Shown: in pieces, positions 49,405 through 56,600 of the stretch
How positions within the stretch are numbered: the first letter of the stretch is position 1
Layout of the letters: each line of letters opens with the position of its first letter
Assembly (NCBI GenBank): GCA_033344795.1
Contig: JAWPMS010000001.1
Location: 4,216,001 to 4,280,000 of the forward strand
Source of the DNA: SHLQ01 sp033344795
GTDB taxonomy: Bacteria; Actinomycetota; Acidimicrobiia; Acidimicrobiales; SHLQ01
Length of the DNA: 64,000 nucleotides
Direction of reading: 5' to 3'
Notes under the pieces: generated by a model
Told to the model about the DNA's origin: nothing
What the model saw: the letters and a program-made list of their open reading frames with translations, nothing else
Database searches by the model: none
Position numbers and translations under genes: made by a program

Positions 49405-50897
49405 TGGGCTGGGAGGATGTCGCGCTCATCGTACTCGCCATCGGGGTGTTCGCCGTTGGCCTTTTCGGCGCTCGATTCGTCGCACGGCTGCTGTTGAGCG
49501 AACGATCTCGGCGTGAAGACCTTTGGGAGCCGCACGGGATGGTGCACGGTTCCGACATGGTCCTGCGTATCGCGCTGATCTTCGTCTGGGCTGGTTTCGT
49601 CCTTGGCTCGCTCTCGTTGCTGCCAGGCCTGGCTTGGGCCTTCGATGGAGACACGGAAGCCCGCGACATCGCACTTCGCATCTTCATGGTCGGCGCCGCG
49701 ACTGTCGGATTCGGTGTGGTCGCCTCGCTCCCCGGCCTTCGACTGTTGATCGTGGAAGCCGACCAACTCACTCGGGCGGGCGTGTTCTCCAACGTCGCTC
49801 TGCGGTTCTCCGAGATCGAGCGCATCGACGAAGCTCGGACGATTCCTGCGCTTCTCGTCCGTGGACCCGGAGCGCGAATACGGATATCACGAAGCGTCGC
49901 GGGCTTCGACGATCTCTTCAACCGGATGGCCGAATCGGTCGATCCAGCCGTGCTTCACGCTGGCTCGAACGCGGCGGCAAACGCAACCAGCGGCGGCCCG
50001 ACGGGAGCCGCCGCAGAGATCAGAAGTGATGGCCACTACGCGGTCGGCCGCACTCGCCTGCGCCTGAACATCGGCTTTCTCGTGGCCGCACTGCTGTTCT
50101 TCCTGCTCTGGCCGTGGTTCGTCATCGACGGCGAGCACCCAATTCGAGACTCGTTTCTCTTCGTCGGCATCGGCCTCTTTCTGTGGCTTGCGCTGGCGGC
50201 GCTCGTTTCGAACGAAACGTTGCAGCGTGGCCAGCCCATCGAACTCAAGTTGCTCGAGGCGAGCATCGCGTGGCGCACCCTACGAAGCGGGTGGATCGAG
50301 CGTCCCGTCGACGAGTTGGTGAGCGCATCGGTCGAACCGTGGATCATGTACGTGAAGGGACAACCGGGCCGTCGATACCCGCTTCGTCTTCGCTTTCTCG
50401 GTGACGACACGCTCGAGATCGACGACTTCCGCGGTCGACACCTTGGTTCATCGACCCACCTCCTCGGCGTAGACATTCGGCAGCGGTACCTGACCACGAC
50501 GGCGAGGAGCGACGCGCAACACGAGGAGTCGCGGAGCTCACTCGCGACTGCACATGCCCTCGAAGCAGATGCCAAACCGCTCGAGAGCGTGGAGCACTAT
50601 CGAGCCGCGATCGCGCTCTGGCCATCGGCCGAAAACCTCGCGCTGTATGGATATGTCGCCGAGATCCTCCGTACCCACGGCGAAACTCCAGAGCACAAGA
50701 CCTCGGCGATCGCACACTTCCGGGCACACGTCGACCTGCACCCTTCGGATGCGACGGCATGGCAGGCGCTCGGTGCGTGCCTCGCCGGTGGACTGCGAAG
50801 TGACGCGGCCGACGAAGCGATCGCGACGGCAGAACAACTCTTGATGTCGGGTCGCGACGTTTCCCCGCCTACGCCAGCTCACATGCGTGAGAACTAG
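49401..50897 (+). CDS. Membrane protein with TPR-like tail
   Basis: The 498-aa product has membrane segments near residues 6-28, 55-78, 90-112 and a later pair (about 218-265). Between and after them are beta-rich cytoplasmic regions, one resembling a PH-like domain (GQPGRRYPLRLRFLGDDTLE), and a C-terminal helical repeat region (HYRAAIALWPSAENLALYG). It overlaps the TPR gene, so they probably form an operon. No enzyme motif is visible; a membrane anchor for the AAA+/TPR machinery is a guess from context. Confidence 0.82.
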   Translation: MMGWEDVALIVLAIGVFAVGLFGARFVARLLLSERSRREDLWEPHGMVHGSDMVLRIALIFVWAGFVLGSLSLLPGLAWAFDGDTEARDIALRIFMVGAATVGFGVVASLPGLRLLIVEADQLTRAGVFSNVALRFSEIERIDEARTIPALLVRGPGARIRISRSVAGFDDLFNRMAESVDPAVLHAGSNAAANATSGGPTGAAAEIRSDGHYAVGRTRLRLNIGFLVAALLFFLLWPWFVIDGEHPIRDSFLFVGIGLFLWLALAALVSNETLQRGQPIELKLLEASIAWRTLRSGWIERPVDELVSASVEPWIMYVKGQPGRRYPLRLRFLGDDTLEIDDFRGRHLGSSTHLLGVDIRQRYLTTTARSDAQHEESRSSLATAHALEADAKPLESVEHYRAAIALWPSAENLALYGYVAEILRTHGETPEHKTSAIAHFRAHVDLHPSDATAWQALGACLAGGLRSDAADEAIATAEQLLMSGRDVSPPTPAHMREN

Positions 50898-50924
50898 GAT
50901 CACAACATCATCTAGGGGGAAACC

Positions 50925-51344
50925 GTGTCCAAAGATCCAAAGCTCGACCGTCTGCACGCCACACCGCTGTTCGCGAATTGTGATCCCAAAGAACTCAAGC
51001 GTCTCGTCACGATTATCGACCCGGTGGACGTGAAAGAGGGTTCGGAAATATTCCGTGAAGGCCGGCGCGAGCACTTCGCCTATGTCGTGGAATCCGGAAC
51101 TGCTGAGGTGAGCGTCGGCGGCACCGTCGTCGCCGAAATTCCCGAGGGCGAGATGATCGGCGAAGTCGGACTGCTCGCTCACGGACCTGCATCAGCAACG
51201 GTTACGGCAAAGACTCCGATGTCACTGCTGGCCATCCCGCACGACCGCTTCGGTTCGGTGCTGGAGGGTACACCGGGCCTCGGAATCGCCATCGCGAAAG
51301 AGCTCGCGCAGCGACTCCAAGCCCTCGACAAGAGCCTGCACTAA
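50925..51344 (+). CDS. Stand-alone cyclic-nucleotide-binding-domain protein
   Basis: This 139-aa protein is a single cNMP-binding beta-roll with flanking helices: LFANCDPKELKRLVTIID, EGSEIFREGRREHFAYVVES and GEMIGEVGLLAHGPASATVT. The phosphate-binding cassette has the Glu but has Ala where cAMP receptors have Arg (PASA in place of PRxA), so affinity for cAMP is uncertain. There is no DNA-binding or effector domain. GTG 50925 follows GGGGAAACC. An adenylate cyclase is encoded at 56597-59251. Confidence 0.9.
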   Translation: MSKDPKLDRLHATPLFANCDPKELKRLVTIIDPVDVKEGSEIFREGRREHFAYVVESGTAEVSVGGTVVAEIPEGEMIGEVGLLAHGPASATVTAKTPMSLLAIPHDRFGSVLEGTPGLGIAIAKELAQRLQALDKSLH

Positions 51345-51347
51345 CCC

Positions 51348-52322
51348 TCACAAACCCGTCAGCGTGACCCATGCAGGATCGTGGTCCGAGCCATCGCCGC
51401 CATGTTTGGTGCGTCGATCGATCATTGGATTGCTGACCTTGGATGCGAGAGTCGGCGAGACCCAGATCTGATCGAACAGCCGGTGCTCAGGAGGTTGACC
51501 CGACTTCTTGTATCGGCTCGTCCAGCGCGGTCCTGGTTGTGGTCCAACGGTTTCAGGCTTCGACGGACGCGTTTCCCGCACGCCGATCAGCGCATCGACG
51601 AGCCCGACTTCGGCCGACGCCACGACCGGGGCCATGTGCGGTGAGTTCGGATCGTCATTCATATCCCCCAAGAACACGAACTTCGAGCTTGGGCGAGTCT
51701 CCGCAACGATGATCTCCGCGGTCACCATCGATTGCCGCGCACGCCGTTGGTTTGCGGCAGCAGCAGCGGCCGCCCGGGCCTCAGGCGTCCGATGCGTGAG
51801 GGTGTCGACGAAGTTCGACTTCATGTGGGTATTGAAGAGCGTGAAGAGCTTTTTCTTTCGACTGGCGTTGAGAATTTCGACCTGCAAAAGATCACGGCCA
51901 AAGATCCGTCGCGAAGCATCAAGCGGATCCGGAGCCGTCTGGTGCGAGACGATGCTGCCCAGCGGCAACTTCGACATGACTGCCACATCGATCAGCCGAG
52001 GATCATTGCCCTCGATGAGAGCCGTGTGACGGTAGAGCCCGCCAAGCTGTGCGCTGTTGAACGTGCGCAGTGCTTCGATGTTCTCGACCTCCTGCACGGC
52101 CAGCACATCCACGTTCATCGCGAGAATCCGAGCCGCAATGGCAGCCGTGGCAGCAGGGTCCTTGCCCTTGACCACACGCCCCTTGAAGCTCCGCAGCCTT
52201 CGTTCGTCATCGGGTCCGAACACGATGGTCTCTTCCAGGGTGGTGTTCACCGGGACCTCGGCCTGGAAGTTCCATCGCGTGAAGAGGTTGTTCAGGTTGA
52301 ACGTACCGATCGTGACATCCAT
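51348..52322 (-). CDS. Endonuclease/exonuclease/phosphatase (EEP) family protein
   Basis: The 324-aa protein has EEP markers: VTIGTFNLNNLFTRWNF at the start, the metal-binding Glu in VDVLAVQEVENIEAL, FTLFNTHMKSNF, FVFLGDMNDDPNSPHM and the final GGDGSDHDPAWVTL with the catalytic His. No signal peptide is apparent. Substrates of this superfamily range from DNA to inositol phosphates and sphingolipids, so the function is open. It diverges from the lipase-lipoxygenase gene. Confidence 0.87.
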   Translation of the reverse strand: MDVTIGTFNLNNLFTRWNFQAEVPVNTTLEETIVFGPDDERRLRSFKGRVVKGKDPAATAAIAARILAMNVDVLAVQEVENIEALRTFNSAQLGGLYRHTALIEGNDPRLIDVAVMSKLPLGSIVSHQTAPDPLDASRRIFGRDLLQVEILNASRKKKLFTLFNTHMKSNFVDTLTHRTPEARAAAAAAANQRRARQSMVTAEIIVAETRPSSKFVFLGDMNDDPNSPHMAPVVASAEVGLVDALIGVRETRPSKPETVGPQPGPRWTSRYKKSGQPPEHRLFDQIWVSPTLASKVSNPMIDRRTKHGGDGSDHDPAWVTLTGL

Positions 52323-52532
52323 GGTTCCCGCCTTTGGAACATGCCCGCAGTCGCAACGCTACGACACGACGGAGACCGCTGCCGGCCGATACCGCCGAAG
52401 CTTGATAGACCCGCGTAACATCTCGCCATCTCCTCCACCACGAACTCCGCCGATGACGCAACCGAGGGCCTGAGCTCCAGACCATCCCTCGACGACCTCT
52501 TCGCTCTCGACGTCGCCGTCCTCGCGTACCAG

Positions 52533-55500
52533 GTGTACAACCAGACACTGATCTGGAAGTTGGATCCTTGGTACGAAGCATGGTCACGCATCGGATCGAG
52601 TCGCCGCGACAACGTTCTCTCCATCACACACGAACGAGTTGCAGGCCGCACCGAGCTGCGCGGCCCCGGATCGACACGTTCGTGGTCACACAACACCGCT
52701 CTCGACCCGGTCATCACCGACTACGGCCTGGTCAAACCATGGCAAGGGTGCGTCGTCAACGACGGTGTCGATCATCGTTACTTCTGCGCGCATCCGTCGA
52801 TGACGGACTCGATTCGAGACATCACGGTTTGCCAATACACAAACAACGTTGCCGATCGACCGACCAAACCCGAGATGGGCAGGCCAATAAGGAACCCCGA
52901 TGCAAAGGCTGGAGCGAACGACCGGCTCTACGCATTCGAGGGAGCGACCGGTTCGATCGATGATCTGCCACCAGCGTGGAGCCTGTTGGGCATCGCGCTG
53001 ACACGCCATGCTGCGGACGGGGGCTACGACGTGCACATCGCGTACCGAGGCAGCCAGAGCGGGGATGCGTATCGGGCTGCGTATGAGGGGTTGGTACTCG
53101 AAGCCGGCAACCCTGACTGGGTCACCGATATGGAGATCCGCAAGCTTGTCACCGATCACCGCTTCAGCACGGTCGGCAAGGTTGTTCGAGGCATCCGAGA
53201 CAGCGTCGTGACCAGTTTTGGTTCACTTCTCGAATGCCTAGAAGACGTTGCAACAACAACCGGTCAACCGCCTCGAAAGATCCACATCACCGGTCATAGC
53301 CTCGGCGGCGCTCTCGCGACCCAGCTCGCAGCCGCATTGACAGTCGGCAACCTGGCCGACGCGCTTCCGGACGCACTCCGCTCGTGGCCCTGGGCCGACC
53401 TCGAACTCCGAACGTTTGGTGCCCCAAAGTCTGGAGACCACGAGTTCGCCGCACACTTCGACGCCACCACCACAGCACGACGGATCTGGGTCGACGGTGA
53501 CCCGATCCCGGAGTTCCCACTGAACAGCCATGTCGGCCATGCAGTCGAGTTGGGAAGTGGATTCTCCGGCACGATGAACCACGAACCGTTCGTGATTCGC
53601 CAAGCGATGGTCACCAGCGTCGCCTGGCATAGCCCTTCCGACCTCGATGCACCCTGGACGTGCCACGAACCATGGGGAGCATTCGACAGTCTTGGCGACG
53701 CTCTGCTCGCAGCCGAGGCCAACGGTGATGCAATCGACACGCTCTTCGAAGCCGACCACACGCCATACACCGACCTGTTCGTCGAGATTGCTGCTGCTGT
53801 CATCGAATCTCCGAGTTCGTATCGAAGTCCCTGGACCAAACCCCGCCTTGAGCTTCGCCGGCGAGCGCGGGCGCTCGAGCGAGCGTTTGCGAGCCCAGTC
53901 GATTCGCTCGACGGACTACGACGGCAACTCCGAAACTTCCGCGGCCTACAACCAGGCTCATCCATCGAAGATCACCTTCGCCGGATCTACGTCATCCGAG
54001 CTGCGGCGCGAAACGGATGGACCGCAACAGATCTGCTCGACGATGAACACATCGCCAAACTCCTGGGCACTCATCGTCGCCCACGGCCGACGGCCGACGA
54101 CTCGAGCCGGTATGTCGAATTGGCAGCCGGTCCTCCGCCGAACAAACACGACATCGCCCGGGTGAACGGCATCATCTGGATGCGTCAAAAACACCATGAG
54201 GTGGTGAACAAGGGCAGCGTCAAGAACTTCCGTCGTCGCGTACCACCGACGAGCGGCATGCCCCATCTCGTGCGGGCATGTAGTCACTATCCCGGCCTTG
54301 ACTGGCTTCCGAAGGAGTTGATGGTTCCCACGACGATCCCCGAGGAAGCAAAACTCGCGACGGGGTATAAGGCGATGTATTACGGCCTCGGGAAACTTGG
54401 CTGGGGTGCCTACGCACGATCGCCGATCCGCCCGGAGGTGCCCTGGGACCCGAGCTACGAATGGAACGACGCGTTTCCCGAAACCGGCGACGGCTGGGAG
54501 CACCCATCGTCGGATGAAACGTTCGTGCGGCTGCGAACGCAGGGGCCGAACCCATTCATGCTGCGCAAGGTCGACGACGGATTCGAACTCGATTTCAGCG
54601 ACCTATTCGACGGGGTGCTACCTCCCATCGTGGCTCGATTCGATCTGGTCGAGGGACAATTGGTGTCACGAGAGATCAGCGTCGGACCAGTGGTGCACCG
54701 GCCCGGCGACATCACCTGGGATCGCGCCAAACGGGCCGTGAATGCGGCAGACATTCGATCCATCCCCTTCATTCGCCACTTGCTCGAAGTGCACTTCATC
54801 GTTGGCCAAGCCTTTGCTGTTTCGGCATACAACCTTCCGACCTGGCACGCACTCCGGCCCTTCATGCACTTCTTCAGCTTCGGAACCATCCAGGTGAACG
54901 ACTTCGCCTACCAGGCGTTCTTCGAACCGAGCAGCTACTTCGTCGCTTCCGGGTTCATCAACGAAGCCGCCGCCGCCTCGATGTTCAAGAACCGCGTTGC
55001 AACGTTTGATCTCGACGAATGGATCGTTCCGAAAGACATCGAAAATCGTGGTCTGGAAGCGATTTCCGGTCATCCGTATGTCGCCGATGCGCAGCTCATC
55101 TGGCCTGAGCTCGTCGGTCTCGTCGAACGTCACCTCGACGACATTGGATTCACGAGCGCCACGATCGCGTCGGACAACGATCTACAAGCTTGGTACCTCA
55201 CGTTGGCAAAGATGTTGCCAAACACCGACGCCCAGGCGATCAAGCTCGATCGCACACGATTGGTCGAGCTCCTGTCGGCCTTCCTCTATAACAATGTCGT
55301 GCACGAAGTGTGCGGAGACATGTCGCCGATCCTTGGCTCAGAGGACCCCGAGGACAAGGCCGTCATCAACCTCGAGCGCCTCGCTGAATCAATTGCCGAT
55401 GGGACGCTCTCGACCCCGTTGCCAGCGCCCAGCATGGCCGACGTGTTTCTGATGGAGCAGGCGTCGTACACGAGCCGGTTCAACGTCGGAGGCAACAAGA

Positions 55501-55676
55501 TCCTCGACATCACCGCCGACAGATGGGTGGACGACCCCAAACTCTCGGCGGCCATCATCGATCTGCAATCGACCTTGCGCCGCCTCGAAGCCGAGCTAAT
55601 CGAACGAAACGATGGTCGTGACGTGCGGTTCTCCCGGTTGTTGCCCAGCAACTGGGAGGCATCAGTAAGTTTTTAG
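52533..55676 (+). CDS. Lipase class 3-lipoxygenase fusion protein
   Basis: This 1047-aa protein joins two lipid enzymes. Residues about 120-400 form a class 3 lipase with Ser256 in HITGHSLGGALATQLAAAL. Residues about 590-1047 follow the lipoxygenase fold: ETFVRLRTQGPNPFMLR, the iron-ligand pair His749-x4-His754 in RHLLEVHFIVGQAF, NLPTWHALRPFMHFFS, WIVPKDIENRGLEA, third His924 in NVVHEVCGD and a tail resembling the ERN...LLPS family end. The fourth ligand Asn is Gly928, and the C-terminal Ile is Phe. It should release a fatty acid and peroxidise it. The frame is open to 52419 without a standard start, so the GTG chosen may be too short. Confidence 0.9.
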   Translation: MYNQTLIWKLDPWYEAWSRIGSSRRDNVLSITHERVAGRTELRGPGSTRSWSHNTALDPVITDYGLVKPWQGCVVNDGVDHRYFCAHPSMTDSIRDITVCQYTNNVADRPTKPEMGRPIRNPDAKAGANDRLYAFEGATGSIDDLPPAWSLLGIALTRHAADGGYDVHIAYRGSQSGDAYRAAYEGLVLEAGNPDWVTDMEIRKLVTDHRFSTVGKVVRGIRDSVVTSFGSLLECLEDVATTTGQPPRKIHITGHSLGGALATQLAAALTVGNLADALPDALRSWPWADLELRTFGAPKSGDHEFAAHFDATTTARRIWVDGDPIPEFPLNSHVGHAVELGSGFSGTMNHEPFVIRQAMVTSVAWHSPSDLDAPWTCHEPWGAFDSLGDALLAAEANGDAIDTLFEADHTPYTDLFVEIAAAVIESPSSYRSPWTKPRLELRRRARALERAFASPVDSLDGLRRQLRNFRGLQPGSSIEDHLRRIYVIRAAARNGWTATDLLDDEHIAKLLGTHRRPRPTADDSSRYVELAAGPPPNKHDIARVNGIIWMRQKHHEVVNKGSVKNFRRRVPPTSGMPHLVRACSHYPGLDWLPKELMVPTTIPEEAKLATGYKAMYYGLGKLGWGAYARSPIRPEVPWDPSYEWNDAFPETGDGWEHPSSDETFVRLRTQGPNPFMLRKVDDGFELDFSDLFDGVLPPIVARFDLVEGQLVSREISVGPVVHRPGDITWDRAKRAVNAADIRSIPFIRHLLEVHFIVGQAFAVSAYNLPTWHALRPFMHFFSFGTIQVNDFAYQAFFEPSSYFVASGFINEAAAASMFKNRVATFDLDEWIVPKDIENRGLEAISGHPYVADAQLIWPELVGLVERHLDDIGFTSATIASDNDLQAWYLTLAKMLPNTDAQAIKLDRTRLVELLSAFLYNNVVHEVCGDMSPILGSEDPEDKAVINLERLAESIADGTLSTPLPAPSMADVFLMEQASYTSRFNVGGNKILDITADRWVDDPKLSAAIIDLQSTLRRLEAELIERNDGRDVRFSRLLPSNWEASVSF

Positions 55677-56600
55677 ATCCGCCGGATCGTGTACGTGGCG
55701 AAAGAACAGGCGGTCGCCACCATCGCTCGAAACGAACCGGCTCGAAGTCTTCACGCTTCCGATCTGCACCGTCCCAGCCGAAGTGATGCCATCGACGGCG
55801 AACAGCTCGGTCCCCTCTGGGATCTCTGCGAGTACAAGTCGAAAGTCGACTCCGGCCTGCCCAGCGAAGCTCTGTTTTGCGGCGTCTGTTGGACGGAAGA
55901 TCAACCGGTCGGGGGCCAGCACTTCGCCGACCTCGTTGCCAGTCCGGTCGTGTTCGGCAAGATGTGTCGAGACCATCCGCCGCGGTGCTCGTGAAATTCG
56001 AGCGAACAGCCAGCTCATCACGCGTTGGGGCGGCCGCAACTCGTTGTGCGTGGAGGTCAGATCGTTCGTCATGGTGTTCGAGAAAAGATTGAAGTCGCGA
56101 CCTTGCCCGACCGTGTGGTTCATGGCTAGGACATCAGCCGAGGGACGTCCGTCGATCAGCAACTTCAATGCGAGGGCGGGCGTGAACGCTGCGTTGCGAT
56201 CGACCTTCGCTACGAGCGAGAGGCGCAGCAGACCCGCAGCCCCGCCCTGGGGAGGTGGGCCGAGCAGTCCCGAGAACGGTGAATCATCAGCGGGCTCGAA
56301 CGTCACCTTGGCTACCGCACCACGAGCGTGAATGACCTTCGGACGACCAGGCTCCATCAGGTCGGAAGATCTCGTGAGCGCCTTGTCCAGCTCATCTCGT
56401 TTCACGATGATCGACATCTCGCGAAGGGGTGAGGTCTTGAAGGGCAACACAAGCGACGGGATGGATGTCGATGTGTGTGCGGTGGTACCGATCAATGTCG
56501 ACCAGAGCCAACGCTGCTTCTGATCGGCGGTCCAGGCTTCGTACCCTTCGGGTGTTTCGAGCTTCAGCGGGTCGATGCGCCCTCGCGAGGAACTGCTCAT
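55662..56600 (-). CDS. Possible catalase/allene-oxide-synthase-like protein
   Basis: This 312-aa protein starts at ATG 56600, overlapping the stop of the cyclase gene as ATGA. Several segments resemble the catalase-family heme domain: RPKVIHARGAVAKVTFEP (His91 where catalases have the distal His), GLLRLSLVAK, and PALALKLLIDGRPSADV with AMNHTVGQGRDFNLFSN. The proximal Tyr motif of catalases is not visible, so the match is weak. Catalase-related enzymes process lipoxygenase hydroperoxides in corals and some cyanobacteria, and the convergent neighbour is a lipoxygenase with a 15-bp 3' overlap. Function is inferred. Confidence 0.75.
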   Translation of the reverse strand: MSSSSRGRIDPLKLETPEGYEAWTADQKQRWLWSTLIGTTAHTSTSIPSLVLPFKTSPLREMSIIVKRDELDKALTRSSDLMEPGRPKVIHARGAVAKVTFEPADDSPFSGLLGPPPQGGAAGLLRLSLVAKVDRNAAFTPALALKLLIDGRPSADVLAMNHTVGQGRDFNLFSNTMTNDLTSTHNELRPPQRVMSWLFARISRAPRRMVSTHLAEHDRTGNEVGEVLAPDRLIFRPTDAAKQSFAGQAGVDFRLVLAEIPEGTELFAVDGITSAGTVQIGSVKTSSRFVSSDGGDRLFFRHVHDPADLKTY

